Source: Solimonas aquatica (lineage in GTDB: Bacteria > Pseudomonadota > Gammaproteobacteria > Nevskiales > Nevskiaceae). From it: a stretch of DNA of 64,000 bases. The stretch is taken from positions 62,001 through 126,000 of the forward strand of contig NZ_FOFS01000007.1 of NCBI RefSeq assembly GCF_900111015.1, in the 5' to 3' direction. Positions 25,868-34,476 of the stretch are shown here, piece by piece. The stretch's first letter is position 1; the number at the start of each line of letters is the position of its first letter. The translations under genes and the position numbers were made by a program. Under the pieces are notes generated by a model. The model saw nothing but the letters and a program-made list of their open reading frames with translations, did no database searches and was not told the DNA's origin.

Positions 25868-25949
25868 GTTGTTCCAATGTTGTTCAGATTATGCTTGACC
25901 GCCAGCATCGGCGTGCTTATGATTTGTCGTGGAACAACAACTGAACAAC
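25868..25949. promoter_or_regulatory. paired 9-bp half-sites before the GTPase gene
   Basis: GTTGTTCCA (25868) and GTTGTTCAG (25879) are mirrored by TGGAACAAC (25930) and CTGAACAAC (25941). Both pairs have the same 11-bp spacing, about one helical turn, and end 10 bp before the GTPase start. This looks like a cooperative regulator-binding region. Confidence 0.55.
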
Positions 25950-25959
25950 GAGGTGCGGC

Positions 25960-28227
25960 ATGGAAAAACGTTTTGTGGCGACCCTGAGTCGGTCGCAGGG
26001 TCGCCGCGCATGGGCGGTGATCTTCAGCCATCCGATCCGGGTTGACCCGAACACTGGCAAGCCGGGCTTACGAGTCCGCCAGGGACTCGGAACCTCCGAC
26101 GACGCGGAGGCCAATGATCTGAAGGATCAACTCAACCAGTTACTGGAAGAGGAGAGCTTTTGGAGCTTGCCGGCCAGGGCGGAGGCTGAAAAGCGGTTCC
26201 GTCGCCGGGTCGTCGAGATCTTCTATCACGGCATGGAACCTGAGCAGAGCGACTTTGGTGCGATCCGCGAGTCGATCATTCCGCTGCCGACATCGAAGGA
26301 TTCCGACTATCGGCGGGCGCTGCTCCTCGGGACGACCGGTGCCGGCAAGACAACGCTGCTTCGGCAGTTGATCGGCATGGACCCGGAGATCGAGCGCTTT
26401 CCGTCGACATCGACGGCTAAGACCACGGTGCATGAGACCGAGGTCGTGCTTGCACCAAGCCCGTACACGGCTGCGGTCACCTTCTTCCCCATCGACGAAG
26501 TCCGCGAGCATTTGAACGAGTGCATCTCCGAGGCTGTGCTGTCCGCCTATCGTGGCGACGGCGACGGTGAAGTGCTGCGCAAGCTGTTGATGCATGTGAA
26601 TCAACGGTTCCGCTTTAACTACGTACTTGGCAATGGGCCGCAGGCGGCAAGCACCGACGACGATGAGGATGACGAGGACGACGCTGTAGAGCCGACTGCG
26701 GAGACGGCCGCCGACGGCGCTATCGATCTCGACGCCACCAACGCGCTGCTGACGAAGACGCTGACGGCGTTGCGCACAATTGCCGCTCGCCACGGCGACC
26801 AGCTGAAGACCGAGTTGGGCGCCACCGACGAAAAGGACCAGCGGGTCGTCGATGAGCTTTTCGAGGAGGAGTTGGATCGCCGTCTTCGCGAAGACGACGA
26901 GTTCCACCGCATCAGTGACGAGCTGATAGACGAGATCGAACTTCGCTTCTCGCTTCTTACTGATGGCACGGTGCGTCGCAACAAGCAAGGCTGGCCGCAA
27001 TCATGGTCGTGGGAGACCGACGACCGTGCGACCTTCATCAAGACGATCACGCGTTTCTCCAGCAACCACTCGTCACGCTTCGGGCACCTGCTGACGCCGC
27101 TGGTGAACGGAGTCCGCGTGTCCGGCGCGTTCCTGCCGACGTGGAACGGCGGCCGGCAGCCCAAGCTCGTGCTCCTCGACGGTGAAGGACTGGGCCACAC
27201 GCCCAAGTCGATGGCGGCCATGTCGACCTCGCTGACACGGCGCATAGAGTCGACGGATGCCATCGTGCTCGTCGACAATGCTGTTCAACCGATGCAGGCC
27301 GCACCGGTTGCAGCCATGAAGGAGATGATCACGTCGGGCAGCGCCAGTAAGCTGCTGCTCGTGTTCACGCACTTCGACGAGGTGAAAGGCGACAACCTGC
27401 CCAACGCGGCAGCCAAGGAGCAGCACGTCCTGGCTTCCGCCGAAAACGTCCTCGCCTCCATTGGTGAGGAACTGGGTCCGTTCGCGGAACGAGCGCTTCG
27501 CGGCCGCCTGAAGGACGCCTGCTTCTTCGTCGGAGGGATCGACGGGGACCTGGACGCCACGAAGAAGACCCACAAGCGGACCATCGGACAACTGCAGGCG
27601 CTGCTCGCGGCAATCGATGCCATCGTCGAGAAGCCCGAGCCCGTGCTAGCGAAGCCGGTGTACGACCGGATGAATCTCGTCCTGGCCGTGAAGAACGCGG
27701 CCGAGAGCTTCCACGATGCGTGGTGGCCGCGCTTGGGCCTCGACTACAAGCCAGGCGTCAGCAAGGAACACTGGAAGCGCATCTGGGCATTGAGCCGACG
27801 ACTCAGCACACCTGGCCTCGGCGACGAGTACGACAACCTCAAGCCGGTCGCGGATCTACGCAAGCAGCTGCAGGATCGGCTGTACGTGTTGCTGCAGAAC
27901 CCGCTCCGGTGGGTCCCCGCCGAGCCGACCGACGACGAGCGCAAGCAGCAGGTCTTTGACGGGCTCGCCAACGCTCTTTCCGTCAAGACCCTGGATCTCG
28001 CCACCCGCCGCGTTCGAGCCGAGCGGATGCCGGAATGGCAGTCCGCGTTCAACCAGTCGGGCCGCGGCTCCAGCTATGCACGCGCTTCGATCATCGGCGA
28101 ACGCATCTACGAGCGCGCGGCGCCGATCCCTGACGTGACCCCGTCGCCAGATCGCAATTCCTTCCTTCACGAAGTGGCGGCGGTAGTGGAGTCCGTCTGC
28201 GACGAGGTCGGGGCCAAGTTGGCGTAG
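25960..28227 (+). CDS. large GTPase-like P-loop protein, unknown function
   Basis: 755 aa, no family recognised with certainty. Residues 1-65 (GRRAWAVIFSHP, GLRVRQGLGTSDDAEANDL) resemble the arm-type DNA-binding start of some integrases. A GTPase-like domain follows: G1 GTTGAGKT (124-131), an acidic insertion DDDEDDEDDA, G3 LLDGEGLG (Asp407), and a G4-like VFTHFDEV (468-475), as in TRAFAC/GIMAP-type proteins. The C-terminal 250 residues are helical. GAGGTG precedes the ATG. It stands alone between an att-like sequence and the left end of the tRNA-Phe element; stand-alone large GTPases of this kind occur in defence islands, which is only an inference here. Confidence 0.8.
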   Translation: MEKRFVATLSRSQGRRAWAVIFSHPIRVDPNTGKPGLRVRQGLGTSDDAEANDLKDQLNQLLEEESFWSLPARAEAEKRFRRRVVEIFYHGMEPEQSDFGAIRESIIPLPTSKDSDYRRALLLGTTGAGKTTLLRQLIGMDPEIERFPSTSTAKTTVHETEVVLAPSPYTAAVTFFPIDEVREHLNECISEAVLSAYRGDGDGEVLRKLLMHVNQRFRFNYVLGNGPQAASTDDDEDDEDDAVEPTAETAADGAIDLDATNALLTKTLTALRTIAARHGDQLKTELGATDEKDQRVVDELFEEELDRRLREDDEFHRISDELIDEIELRFSLLTDGTVRRNKQGWPQSWSWETDDRATFIKTITRFSSNHSSRFGHLLTPLVNGVRVSGAFLPTWNGGRQPKLVLLDGEGLGHTPKSMAAMSTSLTRRIESTDAIVLVDNAVQPMQAAPVAAMKEMITSGSASKLLLVFTHFDEVKGDNLPNAAAKEQHVLASAENVLASIGEELGPFAERALRGRLKDACFFVGGIDGDLDATKKTHKRTIGQLQALLAAIDAIVEKPEPVLAKPVYDRMNLVLAVKNAAESFHDAWWPRLGLDYKPGVSKEHWKRIWALSRRLSTPGLGDEYDNLKPVADLRKQLQDRLYVLLQNPLRWVPAEPTDDERKQQVFDGLANALSVKTLDLATRRVRAERMPEWQSAFNQSGRGSSYARASIIGERIYERAAPIPDVTPSPDRNSFLHEVAAVVESVCDEVGAKLA

Positions 28228-28658
28228 TGAACGTCAATAAAACAGTCCGAGGAATAACTGTGCCCCGCGTGGTGTTGCGGAGCCCGAAAAAATAAACGTT
28301 CAGCCAATAGGGGGATAAGCGAATGGTGGCCGGGGACGGAATCGAACCGCCGACACGGGGATTTTCAAGCGGGTCCGCACAGTAATAGGGCTGTTTCGCC
28401 AGCGCCTTGCAAGCTAGTGGAATCAGCCGAAATCCTTTAGTTCCGCGCCCTCGGCGGCGTTGATTCTACAGCCTCTACAATCGAAGACACCACCGCGATG
28501 TGAAAAACCTCCACGCCAAGGGGCCGTCGCGGAACCGGCATCGGCGCCGGTCGTGTCGCCGCCTAGTTCCCGGGGCTTAAGACCTAAGGGGCCTGGGGTG
28601 TTGGCGTGATTGACGAGTTCGGTTCGGCGGCAAAGTCGGCAAAGAAACGGCTGACGGG
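28228..28658. other. non-coding left end of the element
   Basis: No convincing gene. It holds the 46-bp tRNA-Phe end copy (28323-28368). The right-hand 290 bp carry only short open frames and no clear promoter or hairpin; this is the end of the integrated element after the stop of the STAND gene. Confidence 0.6.
28323..28368. repeat. attL: 46-bp direct repeat of the tRNA-Phe 3' part
   Basis: Perfect 46-bp identity with 50821-50866. It covers the CCA end, acceptor strand, T arm, variable loop and the 3' anticodon stem up to the anticodon loop of tRNA-Phe, then diverges. This is the standard footprint of tyrosine-integrase insertion into a tRNA gene. Confidence 0.92.
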
Positions 28659-31600
28659 TTAGTCCGGCTCTTGGCCTTTGACGGCTTGGACAATGTCGAC
28701 CGGGACAAGGATGTCCGGGAGTGCGCGCAGAGGTTCAATTAGTGGCTTAAGCAGCGCGGAATCAGGGGCCGTCCCTGAGTAATTGCAAGCCCGCAGATAG
28801 CCCAGGAAAAGCCGTAGCACGGACATTCCATGCGCCTCGGGCAACTGCAAAAATAGCGAGCTCAACTTATCCAGCGCTTCGCGCAAGCAGTCACGCGCCG
28901 AATTGAAATCACTCAGGCAGGCATAAATCGCTGCAGTAGTGCCCAAGGAGTTCGCCAGGCTTGGCATGTAGACGTCGGCGTTCTGCTCTGCCAGTGCGCG
29001 GCGCAAGTCCGTCGCCTCCCGAGACAGCGCCAGCGCTTCGCTGCGCTGCTCAGATTCGTTTAATCGATTGGCGAGAGTGTTCAGCGAGCCTGCCAAGACC
29101 GGCGTGTACGCGTCGGCGTTTTGCTCCGCCAGCACGCGCGACTCATCCACTGCCTCCCTCGCCAACGCTAGCGCTTCACACCACTGACCCGCTTCACTCA
29201 ATAGAATGGCGAGAGTGTTCAGTGTGCTTATCAGGATCGGCCTGTACACGTCGGCGTTTTGCGCCACCAACGCACGGCACAATTCCGTCGCTTCCCGCGC
29301 CGGCTCCTGCGCTTCGTCCTCCCGGTTCGCCGCACGCAATTGATTGGCGAATGTGTTCAGCGACATCGCCAGAGCTGGCGTGTAAGCATCGGCATTTTTC
29401 CCCACCAGCACGCGGCGCAACATCACCGCCTCCTGCGCCGAAGCCAGCGCTTTGAGCGGCTGGCCCACCGCACTCAAAAAGCTGGAGAGATTGTTTAGCG
29501 AGCTCGCCAGAGCCGGTCTGTAGGCGTCGGCGTTCTGCTCCGCGAGTGCACGGTGCAAGTTCGTCGCCTCCAGCGCCAGCGCCAGCGCTTCGCGCCGCTG
29601 ACCCACTCCACTCAATCGATTGGCGAGATTGCTCAGCGAGCTCGCCAGTGCCGGCGCGTACGCGTCGGCGTTCTGCGTCGCGAGTGCGCGGTGCAAGCTC
29701 GTCGCCTCCCGCGCCAACGCCAGCGCTTCGCACCGTTGACCCGCCTCACTCAATCGATTGGCGAGATTGCTCAGCGAGCTCGCCAGTGCCGGCGTGTACG
29801 CGTCGGCGTTCTGCTCCGCGAGTGCACGGTGTAAGTTCGTCGCCTCCCGCGCCAGCGCCAGCGCTTCTTTCCACCGGCCAGCCTCGCTCAAAAAGCTGGC
29901 GAGATTGTCGAGCGAGCTCGCCAGTGCCGGCGTGTACGCGTCGGCGTTCTGCTCCGCCAGCGTACGATACAAGTCCGTCGCCTCTTGTGCCGGTATCAGT
30001 GCCTCGCTCTGCTGGCCCGTCTCACTCAAAAAGCCGGCGAGATTGTTCAGCGAGCTCGCCAGAGCAGGTTTGTAAGCATCCGCATTCTGCGCCACCAACG
30101 CACGGCGCAAAGTTACCGCCTCCTGCGCCGAAGCCAGCGCTTCGCGTCGTCGGCCCACCTCGCTCAGTCGGTTAGCGAGATTGTGCAGCGACATCGCTAG
30201 GGCCGGCGTGTAGGCTTCGGCATTCTGCGCCACCAAGGCACGGGACAAGTCCGTTGCCTCCTGTGCCGGTGCCAGCGCCTCGCGCCGCTGGCCCACCTCA
30301 CTCAAAAAGCTGGCGAGATTGTTCAGCGAGCTCGCCAGGGTAGGTCGGTACGCATGCGCGTCCCGCGCCACCAGCTCGCGGTTCAAGATCACCGCCTTCT
30401 GCGCCGAAGCCAGCGCTTCACGCCGTAGGCCCGCTTCACTCAAAAAGCTGGCGAGATTGTTCAGCGAGCTCGCCAGGGCAGGGGTGTACGCGTTGGCGTT
30501 CTGCTCGGCCAGCGCGCGGCACAAGTCCGTAGCCTCCTGCGCGGGTGCCAGCGCTTCGCGCCGCTGGCCCAATGCATTTAAATGGACGGCGAGCCAGAAC
30601 AGCTGTCCAGCCAGTTCGTAGAGCTCCGTTTCGCTACGCTCCAACGACATTTCGACACGGAGACGTTGAATATCTACGCACAGCACGGCTACTGTCTTGG
30701 CAACTGCGGAAAATTCGAGGCTGCGCTTGGGTAGCTCATACGCCAGCGTGCTCAGCAGCTGCGCATCGCCTTGCTGACAGGCGGCTTCGGCGATCTCTTT
30801 GACCCAGGCGCTAAGCGCCTTGAACGCCATGGGCACCTCAGGAAAGCTTTGAAAATTTTGGCAGGCCAGCAGAATTAGGTGCACAGCGCTGTGTTCGCGG
30901 TCGTGTACGCGCGCTAGCAGCCGGGTCGCGGTATCACCGGCTTGTTGCGGGTTGCCCAGGAACAGGACAACGAAGGCTTCGGCAACAATGTCCGGCTGCA
31001 GGGCGGCGATCTGGTTGGGGCCGCCAGTCCAGGCTTTCAGCAATGCGTCGATCAACACGCCATTGCCGCCCGGGAAATTCAGCGCGCGCGCTTCGGATTC
31101 GGCGTTGGCGATCGCCAACGCGGTATCACGATCGGCGCCGCCGCGCAGTACGACCCAGGCGGCAATAACGCTGAGCAGCGTGGAAAATGCATCGGCCTGT
31201 GCGGGATGCGCCTGGTCGATGTGCGCGAAGCGCAGCAGCCGCTCGCGCTCGCCGCGCGCCAGCGCAGCACCGAGATCGGAGCGATGCAAGCCGTGTGACG
31301 CCAGCAGGTGCCCGCGTTGCTGCGTCACTAGGGCCGCCATCATTGGTAGCAGCGGGGCGCTCCAGTCGCGATGGTTCAACAGGGCGTCGAAGTCGGGGCG
31401 CTCACCTGCCTCCGGCGTTCGCACCGAACTGTGGATCGCCGCCAGGGTGCCACTGAATAGGCGGCGGCGCAGCTCCAGATCGGTAAAAAGTGGCAGCGGC
31501 AGTGGCTCTGGCGGATCAAACAGGCTACGCGCGGCGTGGCCGCCGCGATGTACGACGCTGCCCAGTTCGTCTAGCCAGTCTTTGGTTCCTGTAAGGCGGC

Positions 31601-33020
31601 GTTCCAGTAGTAACAAGCGGAATTTCGGGGTGGAGCCGTTGACGGCGCGAAAGCTCAGTTCGCGAAGCAGACTGCGCAGGGCCGCATCGGAGGCGCGTGC
31701 GTAGTCCACCAGCACCAGCGTGGGTCGCTGCCACTGCCACTGGCTACCTGATTGCAGGGTGGCGAGGCGCTGCAGATCGTCATGCAGCAGTACCCCGGCT
31801 TGCCAGCGCTCGCCGTATTCACGCGCCAAGCGCCAGATCAGCTCGTAGCCAAGTCGGGTTTTGCCGGCGCCCGCATCGCCCACTAGCAGGCGCACGGCGA
31901 TACTTCTATCGCTGTGCAGCCACCCCCACAGGCTGCGCATTTCTGCTTCGCGTCCGAGCAGAGGTAGCGAGCGGTATTTCGCCTGAATGATCCACAAGTC
32001 ACCCTGCTCAGCACTGGCCGGCGGTGGCGGCAGAGCGGCGAAGCGATACAGCGGTAGGCCGAACAACTGTTGTTGCAGCGCGCCGAAAGCTTGGGTGACC
32101 GCGCGTACTGCGGCACTCAAGTCATCGCCCAACTGCGGCAGCGCGATCACCGCCGCAAGCAGAGTCGCCATCTGCTGCTTGAGCTCGTCCTGGCCATAGC
32201 GAATGTCGCGCAGCGTCTGCGCCTGCTGCTCTAGACGCACGAGCAGCTCGCTGTGTTGCGTGCCGATGCGTTCGAGCAGTTGATCCGCATCGGCCTGCAG
32301 GTTGCCTAGCATGTCCGCGACGAAGCTGCGAAATACCTCCGGCCGCTCCTTCAAATATTCACGCAGGCACAAGCAATAGGCCTGCTCCAGGGTGATGGTC
32401 TGGTTGCAGGCAGGGCTGGGCAGCCAGCCGCCGCGTAGCGGCTCCGCGATGAAATCGGGCAGCGTGCCGCCGCCGAGTTGCCGCGCTATCCACTGTTCCA
32501 GCGCAGGGAGAAGCACAGGGGTGAGTGAGCAACGCGCGCCAGCGATGCAGGCGATCAGATCCCGCGCCTCGTAACGGAGGTCATCGAACCACTGCTCCCA
32601 CTGCGGCGATTTGACTGCCCGCTCCAGATCGCGCAGTTGATTGAGATCGGGCCGCTCCATGGCGGCGATTAATGGCTCGCGCCACAGGCGCCCTTCGCGT
32701 ACGAACTGGCCGATCGCCGAAAACAGGGGCAGGCGCGGGTCGCGTTGCTGCGCGATGCGATATAGCATCGCCAGCAACGCAGTGCGTAGCGCATCGCGGC
32801 TCGCGCTGAGCAGGGGGTGATTGCGCGGCAGCTGGGTCTGGGGATCAAGTGTATCGCCAACCGTCGAGCCGATCCGCCGTGCAGCGTTCTTTACGCCATC
32901 AGTGAGAAGATTTCCGAGCGCGTTGGCGACGACGTCTTCTGCGCTAGGCATCGCATCGCCCACGGCTTTCACAACGGCACCACCCAGCAAGGTAAACGCG
33001 ACAGAAACGGGGTCGATCAT
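28659..33020 (-). CDS. NLR-like STAND NTPase with a TPR array
   Basis: 1453 aa. Residues 1-90 start with a hydrophobic, Gly/Ala-rich stretch (AFTLLGGAVVKAVGDAM) that may be an effector or membrane segment; 90-330 are helical. The NTPase has Walker A VGDAGAGKT (380-388) and Walker B TLVLVDYARA (about 433-442), followed by helical regions. From about residue 805 come twelve 46-aa tetratricopeptide units, consensus YTPALASSLNNLA then LSEAGQRREALA, QEAT, LHRALAEQNADA. This ATPase-plus-repeat layout is that of bacterial antiviral STAND (Avs/NLR) sensors, the TPRs being the likely ligand-binding part. No partner gene is adjacent, so it would be self-contained. Confidence 0.85.
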   Translation of the reverse strand: MIDPVSVAFTLLGGAVVKAVGDAMPSAEDVVANALGNLLTDGVKNAARRIGSTVGDTLDPQTQLPRNHPLLSASRDALRTALLAMLYRIAQQRDPRLPLFSAIGQFVREGRLWREPLIAAMERPDLNQLRDLERAVKSPQWEQWFDDLRYEARDLIACIAGARCSLTPVLLPALEQWIARQLGGGTLPDFIAEPLRGGWLPSPACNQTITLEQAYCLCLREYLKERPEVFRSFVADMLGNLQADADQLLERIGTQHSELLVRLEQQAQTLRDIRYGQDELKQQMATLLAAVIALPQLGDDLSAAVRAVTQAFGALQQQLFGLPLYRFAALPPPPASAEQGDLWIIQAKYRSLPLLGREAEMRSLWGWLHSDRSIAVRLLVGDAGAGKTRLGYELIWRLAREYGERWQAGVLLHDDLQRLATLQSGSQWQWQRPTLVLVDYARASDAALRSLLRELSFRAVNGSTPKFRLLLLERRLTGTKDWLDELGSVVHRGGHAARSLFDPPEPLPLPLFTDLELRRRLFSGTLAAIHSSVRTPEAGERPDFDALLNHRDWSAPLLPMMAALVTQQRGHLLASHGLHRSDLGAALARGERERLLRFAHIDQAHPAQADAFSTLLSVIAAWVVLRGGADRDTALAIANAESEARALNFPGGNGVLIDALLKAWTGGPNQIAALQPDIVAEAFVVLFLGNPQQAGDTATRLLARVHDREHSAVHLILLACQNFQSFPEVPMAFKALSAWVKEIAEAACQQGDAQLLSTLAYELPKRSLEFSAVAKTVAVLCVDIQRLRVEMSLERSETELYELAGQLFWLAVHLNALGQRREALAPAQEATDLCRALAEQNANAYTPALASSLNNLASFLSEAGLRREALASAQKAVILNRELVARDAHAYRPTLASSLNNLASFLSEVGQRREALAPAQEATDLSRALVAQNAEAYTPALAMSLHNLANRLSEVGRRREALASAQEAVTLRRALVAQNADAYKPALASSLNNLAGFLSETGQQSEALIPAQEATDLYRTLAEQNADAYTPALASSLDNLASFLSEAGRWKEALALAREATNLHRALAEQNADAYTPALASSLSNLANRLSEAGQRCEALALAREATSLHRALATQNADAYAPALASSLSNLANRLSGVGQRREALALALEATNLHRALAEQNADAYRPALASSLNNLSSFLSAVGQPLKALASAQEAVMLRRVLVGKNADAYTPALAMSLNTFANQLRAANREDEAQEPAREATELCRALVAQNADVYRPILISTLNTLAILLSEAGQWCEALALAREAVDESRVLAEQNADAYTPVLAGSLNTLANRLNESEQRSEALALSREATDLRRALAEQNADVYMPSLANSLGTTAAIYACLSDFNSARDCLREALDKLSSLFLQLPEAHGMSVLRLFLGYLRACNYSGTAPDSALLKPLIEPLRALPDILVPVDIVQAVKGQEPD
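28960..30600 (-). repeat. 138-bp coding tandem repeats (TPR array)
   Basis: About twelve in-frame copies with a 138-bp period; for example the GTACGCGTCGGCGTT block recurs near 29657 and 29795. Several neighbouring units are nearly identical in DNA while others have drifted, which indicates recent expansion or gene conversion inside the receptor part of the STAND protein. Confidence 0.88.
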
Positions 33021-33282
33021 GGCGGGGTGAGCGGACGTCGATACGTTTTTTCAGTGGTCGTGTAAGGCTAGCGGAGGCCCGTGGCGGGCGCCACCGGAGA
33101 TAATCTATTCGGGCGCTGGCGAAGAAGCTTGAGCTCGATTGGAATGAGTGCAGCGCGGGTGTCTGCTGTGGTGGTGGGCTTCGCCGCACCCCGCTTACCC
33201 ATGAAAGATTGCGGAGTTACATATTTGAGGGCACAAAGCAGATAAACTTTCCTTCTGACGGTTATTTGTCTGAAGAGGAAGT

Positions 33283-34152
33283 ATGCCAAAGCCGCCGCAT
33301 TCTGAACGCGGGAAAAACAGGAAGGCCGCCAATCTTGGCGTTGATCGTGATACTTCAATGTCAGCCGTTTCACTCGGCGTCACAGGGAGCACCATTAGTT
33401 CTGATATTTCCTGCAAAACGGATTTTAGAAAATTCGACCATCCTTTGTGGGGCATCGCAGCGGTGCCATGTATGTTCTTGTGTTTTTCAACATACTCGCC
33501 GCAAGCAACACGGGAATATGCGCTTGCAGCGTGGGCAATATCGTCTGTCATCGCGTTGAAACGCAGCGAATGGGGGCGAACCACTCCAAAGCCATACCGA
33601 AAAATCTTCTTTGTGTGCTTTGTATTTTTCGGGTTTCTACTTGCGGTGATGAAGGGCTATGACTATTGGAATAGGCCCCTGCTTTTGGTGCATGCCTATG
33701 ATTTTAAGCGGTGGGACATACCCATGATAGAAAACGATGATGATGATCAGCAGTTAAAAGACTATTTAAAGCAAGTATACGTGAAAGAGAACATACATCA
33801 GATTATTGCCAATCAGCATAATGAACGGATTATCAATTTAGCATTCGATAATGCAGGGCAATCGACTCTTAATCACGTATCCATTGATACCATAGCATTC
33901 GATGCGAATAGTAAGCCATTCGCCATCGTCCCGGTTACGACGGGCTGTGCCTTGGACACTTATAAAGAGATTAATGTGCAAGTTGACTGCTACCGAGAGC
34001 GAATCGAACCCTACAAAAAAACTGCCTCTGAAATGCTCATTTCAATTCGGGTGAACACAGCCGAAAAAATACAACTCATGTTGGTGACGACAGTCAACGC
34101 TGACAACGGTTTTCACAAAAGATTTGATTCATTTTGGGTTATTAACCCGTGA
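33283..34152 (+). CDS. hypothetical membrane protein, AT-rich gene
   Basis: 289 aa, no family recognised. The N-terminal 60 residues are polar, then two or three transmembrane helices (PLWGIAAVPCMFLCFSTY, IFFVCFVFFGFLLAVM), then a soluble domain of about 170 residues (WDIPMIENDDDDQQLKDYL, INLAFDNAGQSTLNHVSIDT) probably outside the membrane. Codon use is clearly more AT-rich than the neighbours, a sign of separate acquisition. GAGG lies 8 nt before the ATG. It faces away from the STAND gene. Confidence 0.65.
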   Translation: MPKPPHSERGKNRKAANLGVDRDTSMSAVSLGVTGSTISSDISCKTDFRKFDHPLWGIAAVPCMFLCFSTYSPQATREYALAAWAISSVIALKRSEWGRTTPKPYRKIFFVCFVFFGFLLAVMKGYDYWNRPLLLVHAYDFKRWDIPMIENDDDDQQLKDYLKQVYVKENIHQIIANQHNERIINLAFDNAGQSTLNHVSIDTIAFDANSKPFAIVPVTTGCALDTYKEINVQVDCYRERIEPYKKTASEMLISIRVNTAEKIQLMLVTTVNADNGFHKRFDSFWVINP

Positions 34153-34230
34153 CAAATTCAATTCTATTCACCAGATTTCCGTTTCGGAATTTTTGGACGC
34201 GATTCAGCATGCAACGGGTTTCGCACTATC

Positions 34231-34400
34231 TCATATTTTGATCTGCCGGTAGATAAAGTGCTTGCCATCAGCTCCACGTAGGGCTTTATCCGTGTGCCAC
34301 ACATCGTTGACGCCGAGTTTGATGCGGTTATCCCAGCGGAAATCAAAATCATTGGTGTAGCGCTGCAAGTGCACCTCGCCCCCTTCCTCGTAGGTGCCGT
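34231..34400 (-). pseudogene. C-terminal remnant of an IS1595-family transposase
   Basis: The translated fragment EVHLQRYTNDFDFRWDNR, then DKALRGADGKHFIYRQ, matches the end of ISXO2/IS1595-type transposases (HLHRYLxEFDFRYNxR ... KGKRLTYR). Only about 50 residues remain; the catalytic DDE part is missing, so it is dead. It lies directly behind the integrase terminator. Confidence 0.7.
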
Positions 34401-34401
34401 C

Positions 34402-34439
34402 AAAAAAGTTAGGCGGGATGGCCGTCAGGCCATCCCGCC
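34402..34439 (-). terminator. intrinsic terminator of the integrase gene
   Basis: 12-bp perfect stem (34412-34423 with 34428-34439, loop GTCA) followed on the minus strand by TAACTTTTTT. It is 38 bp past the integrase stop. Confidence 0.85.
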
Positions 34440-34476
34440 ACAACAGCGCCACGCTACCGCGCCCACTGCCCGGTCA

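Noticed and set aside
28323-28368. A second tRNA-Phe gene
   Set aside because: Only the 3' part (CCA end to anticodon loop) is present; D arm and 5' acceptor strand are missing. It is the att duplicate.
28960-30600. Regularly spaced repeats that could be taken for a CRISPR array
   Set aside because: The 138-bp period is a multiple of three, the repeats lie in one open frame and encode 46-aa TPR units; there are no unique spacers.
34164-34403. 79-aa open frame on the minus strand overlapping the IS remnant
   Set aside because: A different frame of the same degraded transposase; no motif or ribosome site.
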